64,000 nucleotides of DNA from Mactra quadrangularis (GCA_025267735.1 CM046294.1:3568001-3632000), one strand, 5' to 3'. Shown: positions 24,001 to 34,114, counted from the stretch's first letter. Notes: generated from the letters alone by a model not told the origin. A program made the numbers and translations.

Positions 24001-27000
24001 TTTTTTTTCATATCATGATAACAGCAGTTTAGTGTTGTTTTTTCACTAAAGGAAAATAATATTTAATAAATGTCTTTTTGTATACATTTTATGAGTCATA
24101 CTATTTAATGGTTTTAATTTTTTGCAATGATTATGATACAAATATACCATTTGTATTTATGTATTCATAACTTAGTTGTTGGGTTTCCTGATGCTGGGAT
24201 ATTATATGTAAGAAATTAAGATTTGGGGACAAAAAATCATCAAAAATTGTGTGAAATTGCATAACCTAAGTAATTTTTAGTTCATAATTTTACTGAATAC
24301 AGATCAGAATAGGTTTAAATTATTGCATAGGTCCTAGAGTGTTGTGTAATTCTCTTAAATCAAGGCAAATATAATTACTTGATTAGACTAGCCTGGTCCA
24401 AATTGCTGGCAGTGCCAATGGTTTTTAATTTAAAAAAATTGGTTTTAACATTGTATTCAACACATATTTAGGTCGTATATACGATGACCAGCTCTTCCTA
24501 CTATAGGTTTCCTGGATACTTTTCTATCACCAGTACTAACTTACTCTACCAATAGGCCGACAACTCATGTATAGAGTATGACCTACCGCGGCCAGGCTCA
24601 AACCCCCGATCTCCAGATTCAAAGTCAGACATGCTAACCACTACGCCACGGCCGCAGCTACTACCTTTAACGTTTAGCCCTAAAGTTTTTTGTTGTTTAT
24701 GTTTTGATTATGGTTTTGTCAGACTTAGTCCATTAATTACATGAAGACAGACTAATCAACATACAATTTTACTGGGCATTGAATAATTTTTGTGCGTGAA
24801 TAATTTTTTGTTAGTTGCCATAATTTTTTGTGCAATATTTTATTTTAACTCCAAATTTTAGAGGTTGTGAAACTATGATTTTCTTTTAAAAATAATTTAG
24901 AGCAGTGTTGTGTTGAATAGATGAATTATTTGATTTTGTCATTATTTTAAAATGAATTTGTATTTCTTTAGTTTTTGTCTCTATTATAGCTCATTAAGGA
25001 TAACTTGAGACAAATGTAAAAATATTCTACGTGAACAATGTCTAATATTATCCTAAATGAGCTATACTATCGTACAATTATTTCAAGACTATAGCATAAA
25101 CTTGTTTTTTATTTCTGAACAATAACATTCAAGATAGAGTTTGAATTGTTTAATGAACTTGATTTTTTTTAAATATATACATGTATGTTGTTTATATTTT
25201 GTGTACTAATTTAGCCATATATAAAATAGGTTTGTTGTCATATTTAATTTAATTTATGAAATATTAAAACAGAAAAATGAATTGTATTTGTTATTGTATA
25301 TTTTCACCAGTGGTTGTCTTTGTAAAATACATAGCTACCATTTGTAGCTAAAATACATAGCTACCATTTGTAGCTAAAATACATAGCTACCATTTGTAGC
25401 TAAAATACATAGCTACCATTTGTAGCTATGTACAACAAATGTGAAATCGGGCCATTTTCTTGTAAAAAGTTGTAAAAAAGTTGTATGCATAGCAAATTGT
25501 GTGTCTTCATCCACTGTCAAAAATAAATCCATGTACACCATCTTCAAATGATCCAGATAAGAAAGATTAAATACTCATACTTAGACCATTGGCAGATCCA
25601 AGGAGGAGTGGACCTGTTGTAGGTAGCAAAACTGCTTCAATGGATTTGTTTTTGACAGCAGAAGAAGACTCGAGATTTGCTACACTTTCAACTTTTACCT
25701 ATAAAAAGGCCGCTTTCTCATTTTACCCATTAAGGATAGTGATAAGGGGCAGGTAATTCAGACTCGGGCCTTACCACAACTAATTGAACTTAGGTGTTAA
25801 CCACCGTTATATTTAACTTACACTTGTGCTGAAATAAGTACCCATTATTTAAAATCTTGAGATCAGGGTTCAATTTCTGACCACAATGAGTCCAATATGA
25901 TTAAAACCGGATCTAAAGTTCTCCTCCCTGGTACTCCCTTATAATACATTTTGCAAGATTGCATTAAGGGTCAGGTTTAGCTTACGTTTGCTTATTATAA
26001 TTATCATGACACAACTTGTAATGAATCATCCAAAAGCAGACCATGAATAACACACACCGTCAATATAGTGTGGAAAATCTAATTTAAAAATAGAAAGTGC
26101 GCAACTATGATACTATTCGGTAAATTGTTATTTGTCCAGAATAAGCTGTCCATTGATTGGTCAACACAAAGGTCATCTAAACATGACCCCATGTGCAATG
26201 TCTGGAGATCCTGTGACAGAGGTCTGTAGGATATCTGTTTATGGTGATTGCAATGGTTACTGTCGTTATTTGAAAATTGACAATACTGTACTGTAGATTT
26301 CATTTTAATTAGAGAGAAGTTGTTCCTTCCGTGAAGAAGAGTAAGTAAGTTGTGATGAAAGAAAAAGTGAACAAGAAAGCTGGTTAACTATGTAAAGTCA
26401 ATAAAGTCTGCTTCCATGTAAATGTTTAGCTGACTTTACAATAGACTATATATCAGGAATTCAAATATTAGGGTTTTCCCCTCAGGTACAAACGAACTTA
26501 TACCGTTACAATGAAAACATGTGTACAAAGAACAATAGGATTTAATCCATAGTTCGTGCTATTTAGCAATAATGTGTAGAAAACTTTGTTTGTACCGCCT
26601 GTGCACAGACGAAAAAACCCATAAATTTGAATTCCGGATTAGGTCTATTGTGTACAACAACTCCTATTCATGGAAATCACTTTCAAGTAGGTGACCCCTC
26701 ACAGTACCCATTTACACCTGGGTGAAGTGGAACAACTGTAAGTAAATTGTTTGATCAAAGAGATTTAGAAGTGACCCTAGAGGGTTTAAAACCCAGGACC
26801 TCTCAATCCCATAGTGCACGTCCTAACACTGGACCACTTCTTCTACATAATAGCCAACTATTATGGTGTTGATGAACTGCTAGGTGTTTAAATGTAAAAT
26901 CCCAAGTACTAATCAATTATTTTGAATATTTTAAAAACAATTTATGCAGATAGACAAATGAGAATCAATCAAAAACAATGTTACATTTGTTTTCAGATAT

Positions 27001-27538
27001 GTTAAAGGAGAATGTCAACATCAACTCTACAAATGACTTTCAACATAATGGAATAGGGCGCAGCTCTTTTAGTCCACATCCCCGTAAAAAGGGTCGTCCA
27101 CCAAAGAGTCAGTCACTATCCAGAGCTTCTCACCATTACATCAAGTCTTCTAGTCAATATTCAGATAACATCTCATTGAATAGTGCAGTCAGGAAAAGGG
27201 GCCGACCAAGAAAGAACTGTGACGAAGATCTACCCCCAGGGGTCGTTCATCCCATGGGGATCAGCATTGGTAATGGTCATGTTAAATGCAATATCTGCGG
27301 AAAAATTCTAAAGGCAACATCAATGTTCTCCCACAAACAATCACATTTAGGTATAAGGAATTATAGTTGTGAATTTTGTGGGAAAAGTTTCACACAAAAG
27401 GGGCCACTTATTACCCATAAAAGGGTCCATACGGGAGAGAAGCCATACACCTGTCCTAGATGTGGTAAATGTTTTGCTGCACATAGTGGCTTATATCAAC
27501 ACAGTCGTAGATGTGACCGTCGTGCTTTAATGGATTAA
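12364..27538 (+). CDS. Same zinc-finger gene, isoform B (distal alternative terminal exon 26997-27538)
   Basis: The exon at 26997-27538 has its own acceptor (CAG ending at 26996) and enters in phase 1. That is exactly the phase in which shared exon 3 ends at 14110, so it can replace exon 14609-15090 and give a 395-residue protein. It encodes two AT-hook-like motifs (KKGRPPK and the canonical KRGRPRK), then three fingers. The first, CNIC..HKQSH, has 11 rather than 12 residues between the second Cys and the first His. The second, CEFC..HKRVH, is followed by the classical linker TGEKPY. The third, CPRC..HSRRC, is C2HC. Fingers two and three align with those of isoform A (shared SGL-x2-H-x-R in finger three), suggesting an old exon duplication. 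No other exon that could begin the reading frame was found nearby. Splicing between 14110 and 26997 is inferred; an independent gene with an unseen first exon is the alternative. Confidence 0.75.
14287..14576 (+). mobile_element. Type I SINE in intron 3 of the zinc-finger gene
   Basis: Diverged tRNA-like head (ATAACTCAGTTAATAGCAC..GAGATTGATTCCC), body (GGCATACTTTCGTGGAGCT, CATTCTCCTTTCTACCA) and tail (ACAATGTGTTACTACGACG). It ends only 32 bp before the acceptor of terminal exon 14609-15090, so the SINE borders that exon's branch-point and polypyrimidine region. Confidence 0.75.
15115..15511 (+). repeat. Interspersed repeat R1, copy 2, in isoform A 3' UTR
   Basis: Nearly identical to 4123-4527 and begins 25 bp after the isoform A stop codon, so it should be transcribed as the start of that 3' UTR unless polyadenylation is earlier. 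The first AATAAA seen downstream is near 16674. Confidence 0.75.
15512..19378 (+). other. Isoform A 3' region and intron, AT-rich
   Basis: Probable long 3' UTR (AATAAA near 16674 and 16905), then AT-rich intronic sequence. A direct repeat (17695-17800 with 18565-18675, sharing TATACTAAATG, TTTACATG, TTTCTTTGTTT, ATACATGTGTA) brackets an inserted stretch containing the LINE tail at 17953. No coding seen. Confidence 0.45.
17953..18035 (-). mobile_element. LINE 3' end with (TAA)n run
   Basis: Plus strand reads (TAA)n then GAAGGCTTTATTTTAAGAGG, CTACACATTTGGATATATCC and CAATCTTCCATGTGGGCCTC, the reverse complement of the LINE end at 1245-1650 without its SINE insertion. The LINE body beyond was not recognised. 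Confidence 0.55.
19379..20670 (-). pseudogene. Broken transposable-element integrase (rve core), possibly followed by an OTU-like segment
   Basis: Reading the minus strand from about 20665, a DDE integrase core is recognisable despite stops: QMVDIYSRFVMPKPL, then APDIIQCDNRLEFKG (second catalytic Asp), then MINSSPYDPLSEGK with the catalytic Glu position after it read as a stop-flanked ERSNR, then FEAYYGRSH. This is the integrase type found in KRBA2-like and retroelement proteins. At 19585-19379 an open segment with VVSSQGLDQCSLVSVDG followed by LGYFPEA resembles the C-terminal part of OTU cysteine proteases sometimes fused to such integrases; that match is tentative. Several in-frame stops and frame shifts show it is dead. 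It lies in the long intron before the distal zinc-finger exon, on the opposite strand. Confidence 0.6.
21006..21467. mobile_element. hAT nonautonomous element, family TAGGGGTGTAAC, copy 1
   Basis: Ends TAGGGGTGTAACGGTTAACC and GTATTGTTACACCCCTA are inverted, internally ATTGCAATATATTGCAATA. It is the reverse-oriented relative of 42002-42452 over its whole length. No matching flank duplication remains. Confidence 0.8.
21566..22468 (-). pseudogene. Broken retroelement gag-like ORF
   Basis: A decayed frame starts at an ATG at 22468 (MSSKQDSVLT, then an in-frame stop), continues through an acidic, Ser-rich and Lys-rich part, and resumes in shifted frames at 22018-21803 and 21787-21566. The last part (MDKRTQSIDRNMADIQNLV.., LFSDALTLRGQ, then SIRRRYMIRPSL) resembles the gag-like first ORF of invertebrate DIRS/Ngaro-type retroelements, which ends in a similar helix followed by RRR-x-x-I-x-P. 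No LTR or split repeat could be recognised around it. A hAT element (21006-21467) sits immediately downstream and may have inserted into the same retroelement. Class assignment is by memory of the pattern and is weak; that it is a dead retroelement frame is more secure. Confidence 0.45.
23130..23825 (+). repeat. Tandem duplication, first copy split by a hAT element
   Basis: Unit TTTGATxTxTxxTxTAATTxTACTGGTAGAxAGGGGAGGGGGG..CTAxAGAGCCAAGAA..AACAATATTTA..TTTCAACATTT-CTCCTCACT appears at 23130-23194 continued at 23635-23700, and again intact at 23701-23825. The intact copy shows the pre-insertion sequence. Confidence 0.75.
23195..23634. mobile_element. hAT nonautonomous element with TAGGGCTG ends
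   Basis: Begins TAGGGCTGCTGCAAGTAT and ends CGATCCACAGCCCTA. Flanked by a perfect 8-bp duplication AATGTAAC (23187-23194, 23635-23642). Confidence 0.85.
24441..24655 (-). mobile_element. tRNA-derived SINE, type II
   Basis: Minus-strand head GCGGCCGTGGCGTAGTGGTT (A box) with a B box near GGTTTGAGCC, then a body shared with 34509-34745 (TGTATAGAGTATGACC reversed, CTATAGTAGGAAGAGCTGG reversed, CATATATACGACC). Confidence 0.75.
25324..25427 (+). repeat. Four perfect 26-bp tandem repeats, each a hairpin
   Basis: Unit AAAATACATAGCTACCATTT + GTAGCT, four copies without a visible change. Each unit contains AGCTAC and GTAGCT arms around CATTT. Located in the long intron of the zinc-finger gene. Confidence 0.9.
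25893..26250 (+). repeat. Interspersed repeat R1, diverged copy
   Basis: Aligned words with R1: GATTAAAACCxGATCTAAA, ATTATCATGACxxAA, CATTGATTGGTCxACACAAAG, GGAGATCCxGT. The middle is eroded. Confidence 0.55.
26400..26840 (-). mobile_element. tRNA-derived SINE, type III, with internal insertion
   Basis: Head on the minus strand (AGTGGTCCAGTGTTAGGACG, then GAGAGGTCCTGGGTTTTAAA) and tail (GTAAAGTCAGCTAAACATTT) match the organisation at 58528-58740. The middle (about 26460-26650) is another repeat with GTGCACAGACGAAAAAACCC. It ends about 150 bp before terminal exon 26997. Confidence 0.5.
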
Positions 27539-27554
27539 TTAAATTAGTCTGTGC

Positions 27555-27915
27555 AACTATGGCAACCAAATATCACAAGTTTTGTGACTTCATATTTAGT
27601 TACCATGGCAACCAAAGATCACTTATTCTATGATGTTGTATAACATTACTATGTCAACTTAAGATCACATGTTCTGTGATGTCATGTTGTGCTACCATGG
27701 CAACCAAAGATCACATGTTTTGTGACATCATATTTAGTAACCATGACAACCATAATGTTTTCTGACATCATATTTAGATCACATTTTCTTTGATGTCATA
27801 TAGCATTACTACACCAACTAAAATCACATGTTCTGTGACGTCATGTTGTGGTACCATGGCAACCAAAGATAATTTGATCTTTGATTTTATATAGTGTTAC
27901 TTTGGCAGCCAAAAA
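27555..27915 (+). repeat. Approx. 45-bp tandem array with RFX X-box and CRE-like motifs, 3' UTR of isoform B
   Basis: Begins 17 bp after the isoform B stop. About eight imperfect units follow ACCATGGCAACCAAAGATCA + CATGTTCTGTGATGTCAT. GTTACCATGGCAAC at 27599-27612 is a full RFX X-box (GTNRCC-N2-RGYAAC); near-matches are at 27691, 27737 and 27850. TGACGTCA at 27836-27843 and TGATGTCA at 27677-27684 each lie 6 bp before the next X-box. ATCACA..TGTGAT also forms an RNA hairpin. Whether it acts as DNA or RNA is unknown. Confidence 0.7.
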
Positions 27916-28460
27916 TAATGATGTTTCTTATAGTTTTACATTCCATGACTTAAGAAATCAGGTTAGGAGAAATCATTTTGACAAATTTGTTTGTTTATTT
28001 TTATAAATTAACTAAAATTCCACACATTTAAATATGTTCCATTATCTATTTTGTTGTCTTAAATGTAAATTCAAGTTTTTAAAATATTTTTGTCATTTTG
28101 TTGTTGTTGTTGTCGTTTTCTGTGTCATAGTTCAAAGCAATATGAGTTTATTATCTAAGTACAGGCATTTATGTTTTTAATATGAAGGTTTAGATTATTT
28201 TTATTGTTCCACTTGGTTTTTTTTCAGCATTATATGTTTATATTTTCTTACTATTTGCAATGTTTTTAATGCCATACTTTATGTCTCATTTTACAAATGT
28301 ATATATATATTTAACATTTTTGTTAAGCCAGCTAGTCCATTTTGTGAATTGTTTATTGTTTTGATTGCATTTTAGTTATACTTTTGGTTTTTTGTTTATT
28401 GTATGATATTCTTTTTTATTAGAGTTGAGTCCATTAAATGATATATACATATAACTGATG

Positions 28461-29369
28461 CAGTAAAAGTTCATTCCCTCCAACACTACCGAGTCGAATT
28501 AATTGGCTGGGTCGAACACATTGTATGGCACCAATCAATTTCCCTTCTATATCTATATTAGTCAACCTCTTTTGGGTCGAACAGGACTGAGTCGAACTCT
28601 CGAACCAATATCATGGTCCCGCGGTTTACAAACACACTTTTATACTATTGTCTATCTCGAACAATAGATCTTCACACATCGGCGGTAAAGTTTTGACCAT
28701 AGTCATTGTTTGTGACGTGTGGTAATAACACAGCATAAAACTTGCTTAACAATAGAATTGTTTGTTGATTGCAATTTTTAGACGGGCTCATGTTGTAAAA
28801 TGTCATGGTATGATTAAAAAAGGATAAATCGAGTAACTAAGACTTCGCTAAAATTAGCGCGGATACAGTGTGAATGTTAGTTTTAATTTATAAAAAAACT
28901 GATAAAAAAGTGTGTGCAATTTCAGCGAATGTGCAAATCAATGATCTGTCTCACTTAAAAATGTTAGAACAGAATACACACACATATGCAATGGCAGAAA
29001 AAACTTACTGAAGGACCCGGTCATATCGATCACATCGAACCTTTCTCACTTATCCACATAAGAGAAATGATAATCTCATCTACTAATACTCAACTACATC
29101 GTAATTATGTTCATAAATGTAAAAATAGCGTAATAAAAAATGTAATTAGCAAATAAATTTGCAGTTATTACTAACTACGTTTACATGACACATGAACGAA
29201 CGAACTGTGTGTTTAGGTTATAAACTAAACCAAGGGAGATAACAAATATAACTAAACAAAGGGGAAGTAATAACATTGTACTTTTAACGAAATTTAGCTG
29301 GGTCGAACAACTGGCTGGCTCGAATTTTTTTCCAAGTCCCCTTGAGTTCCAGCCAGCGAACTTTTACTG
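28461..29369. mobile_element. pogo/Tigger-type nonautonomous element
   Basis: Ends CAGTAAAAGTTC and GAACTTTTACTG with TA on the right flank (left TG). Subterminal GGCTGGGTCGAACA/TGGGTCGAACAACTGGC words recur. No transposase seen inside. Confidence 0.7.
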
Positions 29370-29384
29370 TATATTCACTATATG

Positions 29385-29822
29385 CAGGGTTGTGGAATTC
29401 CTAGCTATGCCTTTCTTGTCCGATTCGTACATTTATGTCAGCAGACAAGTAAATATTTTAACCCTTCTTTTCTGTGGGCGAGTATTATTTTTTTAGCTGT
29501 AAGATTACTAATTTGGGCTGGCAGAGCTATTTCCCCAAATAGCACTTTGCCAGCGCCACTGCAAGACGCAGCCATTGGTGACAGCTTAATAACATTGCAA
29601 TACTTAATGATGTAGATGTCTCAATGTTTCAGTCATACTCAACAAGGAACTATTTTTATTAGCTACTATTATTAACATTATTGATAGAACATTTTCATAT
29701 CAAAGTTCTCAATATTTCAGTATTGAACTTCTGGTTAAGTGCATTTTGAACCCAGGCAAGTTGATATTTAGATTTCACTAATCAGTGGACAAGTGGGAAA
29801 AACTTGAAATTCCACACCCCTG
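29385..29822. mobile_element. hAT-like nonautonomous element, CAGGGTTGTGGAATTCC
   Basis: Ends CAGGGTTGTGGAATTCC and TTGAAATTCCACACCCCTG are inverted. A left-end fragment of the same family lies at 2097-2216. Flanking 8-mers do not match, so the target duplication has decayed. Confidence 0.65.
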
Positions 29823-30166
29823 ACATAAGTTTTAAATATTTTGTTTTGTCTTAGATAAAAATGACCTCAACATGATGAATTTTTGTATGTTATATGCTCT
29901 TATTTATTATAGACAATGCTGGTCATAGTAAATTGATTTATCATTGGCCTACAGAAATAGCTGTGTATGGATTGACATAAAATGTTCTACACATGAAAAG
30001 AACAACAATGTATGTTCATTGAAGTCAATGTGCACAGTGTATGTTAAACTACTTGTGTCTCAATTTTGGCCCTTTAAATGATTCGTATCAATATATGAAT
30101 ACATATATCTGTTTTGTGTAATTTGACATCATCAAATGTAAATTTATTCACTTTAATTAAGATAAA

Positions 30167-30308
30167 GGGCACGTTCCGCTAGGAAATCGCTAGATAGCAA
30201 TTCGTCCTCTGGTACCTTTCTTGCACCAAAAGTATTTACTATGTGACACCAAATCGAGGGTACCAGGGGACGAAGCCCTAGCTAGCGATCGCCTTGCGGA
30301 ATGTGCCC
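30167..30308. mobile_element. GGGCACGTTCC MITE, copy A (142 bp)
   Basis: Almost entirely palindromic: GGGCACGTTCCGCTAGGAAA and TCGCCTTGCGGAATGTGCCC at the ends, CTCTGGTACC and GGTACCAGGGG inside. It is over 90 percent alike to copy B 246 bp downstream, in the same orientation. Confidence 0.85.
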
Positions 30309-30553
30309 AATTTCTTTTTGTTAGCATATAATAGAGTATTTGTTTTTTGTAGTTTTTACTTGCATGCATTCAACTTTTCTAAAAGATATTGCAGCACTTT
30401 GTTTTCTTATGCTATAGAATGGTTATATTGTGTTTTTTAAAATATTTTTAAGATTACATTCCCTCCCAACTGTTGAAGAGCAGGTTTATGTTCATTATAT
30501 CTCTCATTTTTAATGAATTTTACTTGAGTTGTGTCCCTTTCATTGTTAGTTTT

Positions 30554-30696
30554 TGGACATGTTCCGCAAGGAAATCGCTAGATAGCACTTCGTCCTCTGG
30601 TACCTTTCTTGCACCAAAAGTATTTACTATGTGACACCAAATCGAGGGTACCAGGGGACGAAGCGCTAGCTAGCGATCGCCTTGCGGAACGTGCCC
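30554..30696. mobile_element. GGGCACGTTCC MITE, copy B
   Basis: Same sequence and length as copy A. The left end is altered to TGGACATGTTCC. Flanks TTT on both sides suit a 3-bp duplication. Confidence 0.85.
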
Positions 30697-31207
30697 TTTA
30701 TTAGATTTGTGCCATTTTAAAATTCTTAACTTTTCTAGAGTTGTGCTCTTTCAAGACTTATTTGTTTATGTTGTTGTTGTTGTTGTTTATCAAAATTGCT
30801 TGGTGCTGATTGTTGTTTTTGAGTTTATTGTGTTTTTATGATTGTTTAATTGTTTTACAATGCTTTATTATAAAAATCTAAACATAAGATTTGCTGTGTA
30901 CACTTCTGTTTTGTAATTTTTACTAGACAATTGTGTTATGGATTATTTGTTGTTTTTTAAGGTTAGTTTTACTTGAGAATTCAAAATTTTAGCATGAATT
31001 GAAAACTAAATTATTTTTGTTGATAATTTTGCCATTTACTTCTTGTATATGCCATAATAAATAAGATCAGTGATTTAGATAATTTAAATTTAAGACAATG
31101 TTTGTAAATGACGATAAAATAAAACTATATCTATTTTTAATACATTCCATATGTAGTGAGTTGTACTTTCATTCTTATGCCTCTGTCCCATAAAATCATG
31201 GCTTGTT

Positions 31208-31445
31208 GCGGACCCCTACGTGCAGACAACCGTAGATCGTGGAGGCCTTGCGTAGTAAGGTGACGGTACGCAGATGGCACAAAACAGCACACCTGTACAG
31301 AGCCAAAGCTGGAAGATATGCAAGTTTAACCCCTAACTTGGCCACGATTTTGTTCACTTTTTGATTTTGAAACTGATATGTTTATCCTGGGATGCAAAGG
31401 CAACAGTCTGTACGGGTACGCAAGAGTTAGTAGGGGTCCTTGTAG
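31208..31445. repeat. Possible element with GGACCCCTAC ends
   Basis: GCGGACCCCTACGTG at the left and GTAGGGGTCCTTG at the right are inverted. The interior has paired words (GGTACGCAGATGG, GGGTACGCAAGAG). Weak. Confidence 0.35.
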
Positions 31446-31980
31446 AGCGGGTCCTTGTTGAGCTTGATCCAACGGCACCCTCACTGCTATTTTTATGTTT
31501 ATGGGACTGCAGTTTTATATAAATGGTTATATGTATATATTTTGTATATAATGTTGATATAAGTGTGCTTCTAGTTATCTCATTCCATTGCCATATTTTA
31601 ATTTAAATGATCTTTTTTTGATATTCTGCAAATAACTTACATATTGTGATTTGAATTTTTCTTGTATTTTAATATTTTTACAATTATGGGACCATGTCTT
31701 GATTTAAAACGGTGTTCTGTTTACTTCATTTCGTTTTACTGTCATTGAAAGTTAAAGATCAAAGGGAGACAATGATGTTAAAATTTGGTTTTATAATTAA
31801 GTTACTTCCCCTTTTTTTTCTTTTTCTTTTAGTTAAATGCATAATGATCTTGTTCTGTCCTTTTTAAATGATGTAGAGTAAGTTGCCCTAATAATATTGC
31901 TACCTTGTGCTACTTAGTGGTGTTCTGTGATTACTAACTTTTTGTTTGGTGAAATATATTCAGAAAACTTACCCATTTGC

Positions 31981-32365
31981 CAGGGCTCGAATTTAACAAA
32001 AAATTGGACTTGCAAATTTTTGCGAGTTGATTTTATTTTAACTCGCAAATGAAAAAAGTGACTTGCATTTTCTTTTCTAAATCTTAACAGAATACATTGT
32101 TACAATTTGTATATGCAATATTCAAACAACATAGTACTATATTTAACTATGCATGGAACAAGGGGGTTATTGTGGGATACAGAAAGAGTATCAAACATGT
32201 CTTTAACGTGAATCTTTAATTGATACTATCGATCTATCTGGCCATTCCTAAGCTGATTTTGGCATTATTAGTTCAGACAGGAATATTTTTGCGTCAATTT
32301 CAACTTGCAAAAATTTGCCAGTTATAATAAAATCTGCGAATATGTGAGCTTAATTTCGAGCCCTG
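31981..32365. mobile_element. hAT nonautonomous element, CAGGGCTCGAA
   Basis: Ends CAGGGCTCGAATTTAAC and TTAATTTCGAGCCCTG, subterminal ACTTGCAAATTTTTGCGAG in both orientations. Flanked by a perfect 8-bp duplication CCATTTGC (31973-31980, 32366-32373). Confidence 0.88.
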
Positions 32366-32579
32366 CCATTTGCAAAGGCTGTAAATTTTGGTTTTGCTAC
32401 TTTGAAGCAAAATCTTCGCATTGAATTTGGCAAACACATAAAATATCACTTTTTTAAACTATTTGGTAGCAACTTCTTTATGATCTTATCTATTTTTTAA
32501 TTTTGTATTTTTCATTTTATAAAATTCTACCGTTCTAAATGTTGTATTGTGTCTTTAATGCATGTACTGGTGCATTTTT

Positions 32580-33105
32580 AGCTCGACTATTCGAAGAACA
32601 GTGGGGCTATCCTACTCAGCTGTGCTTTGGCATCAGCGTTGGCGTAACACTTCTTGGTTAAGTTTTTAGGTGCAACATTTTTGTATCTTTTATATCTTTG
32701 CAACTACTGAAGGGATTCACTTAAAACTTTATTTGAAAATTTCATGGTTAGGTTTTTAGGTGCAACATTCTTTCTTTGCAACTACTAAAGGGATTCACTT
32801 GAAACTTCGCACATGTCTACTGGATTACTGATTGATGTCAAATACCAAGTTGCATAACTCTTGCATGAATTTTGACTTGATTATGGTCCTCTAATACGTT
32901 GAATTTTTTTGGTTAAGTTTTTTGGTGCAACATTTTATTTTTGAAACTACTGAAGGGATTTGTTTGAAACTTCACACATGTCAACAGGGTTAGGAATGAA
33001 GGTCAAATACCAAGTTGCATAACTGCAGCATGAGTTTTAATTGGTTGTTGCTGTCGTTTACATGAATACCCCGAATAGTGGAGCGCGCTGTCCGTGGACT
33101 GCTTT
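32580..33105. mobile_element. Element with AGCTCGACTATTCG ends and internal direct repeats
   Basis: Left AGCTCGACTATTCGAAGAAC and right CCCGAATAGTGGAGC are imperfect inverted ends. Inside, TTTTTAGGTGCAACATT + TTTGCAACTACTGAAGGGAT + TCACTTGAAACTTC is repeated about three times. Class unknown. Confidence 0.5.
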
Positions 33106-33509
33106 TGTTATAATAAATTTTATGATATATTTATAACAATGTATGTCTCTATAAACTGACTCAAGTGCCTGTTTAAAAAAGGCAGCATTTTAGCAAAATC
33201 TTAGGGAAACTTTTATACTAAATTGAGTATGATCTTTAAGATAAATTACACATTTTTGTACTTGTTGTACACACTTTATTCTGATTGTGATTTTAATCAA
33301 CACTTTAAAGTTTTATTGTATGTTGAATATTTATGACACAAATTTTTGTCCAAATGTAATGTTCCTCATTGTCTCAAACTCATATCACACTTTAGATCCT
33401 GCCATATTTATTACATGTTCATTTAAAATTGACCATTATGATATACATATACAGTGCTATCCATGATAAAGTCACATGGCACCAGGTACGGTATTGTCCT
33501 TTTTTGTAT

Positions 33510-33829
33510 TGGTTTTTTTTTTTTTTTGGGGGGGGGGTTAATTCTGTAGAAAACGTTGTTTAGGTCATATAACGGCGGTCAGTCAACCCATTCACTCCTC
33601 CTGGAAAGGCTAAATCTCTGGATTTAGCTGTTAACCAACTACAAAGCGCATACTCTGGTCAGTTTCTGACAACTGTCCTACATAATTAAAAATCATTGGT
33701 AGGTGGGAGAATGGCTGTAGAAATAGTTTCATGACCAAGCTCCACAAAAGTATGCCCTGCACAGGAATCAGACCTACCACCCCTCGATCAGTAGACTTGC
33801 ATGCTACCAACTGAGCTTGTTGGGTGGCT
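33510..33829 (-). mobile_element. Type I SINE
   Basis: Complete structure on the minus strand: head with AGCTCAGTTGGTAGCATGCA, body, and a tail eroded into a T/G run. Diverged promoter boxes. Confidence 0.75.
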
Positions 33830-33947
33830 ATATAGTTGTTGTATAAAGATAAAAGATGGTCCAATAATTCTACTTACAATCTACTTACAAGTTAATCAAA
33901 TGTTTTGTTATGAAATTTTAAAGAATCATTCCATTGTTCTTATTTTC

Positions 33948-34028
33948 CTTTCTCGTACCCAAAGGTTATCAAGATTCTCCATAAATAAGCTAGATGGAAA
34001 ATCTTGATAGCCTATGGGTACGAGAATG
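33948..34028. mobile_element. Hairpin insertion related to 7312-7369
   Basis: TCTCGTACCCAAAGGTTATC + AAGATT and AATCTTGATAGCCTATGGGT + ACGAGAATG pair as a hairpin. Flanking TTATTTTCC/TAATTTTCT is a degraded 9-bp duplication. Confidence 0.65.
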
Positions 34029-34114
34029 TAATTTTCTTGATTTAATCACATTATTGTTCATTATAACAACTGATACAAAAGTCATCATTTTTAAATTTTG
34101 TAGTTATTATTGTC

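Noticed and set aside
25324..25427. CRISPR-like array
   Set aside because: Units are head to tail with no spacers, in an animal genome.
33631..33864. Peptides of the form ARLAQLVARKSTDRGVVG at 1.4, 33.7 and 43.8 kb
   Set aside because: This is the translated tRNA-like head of type I SINEs, not a protein family.
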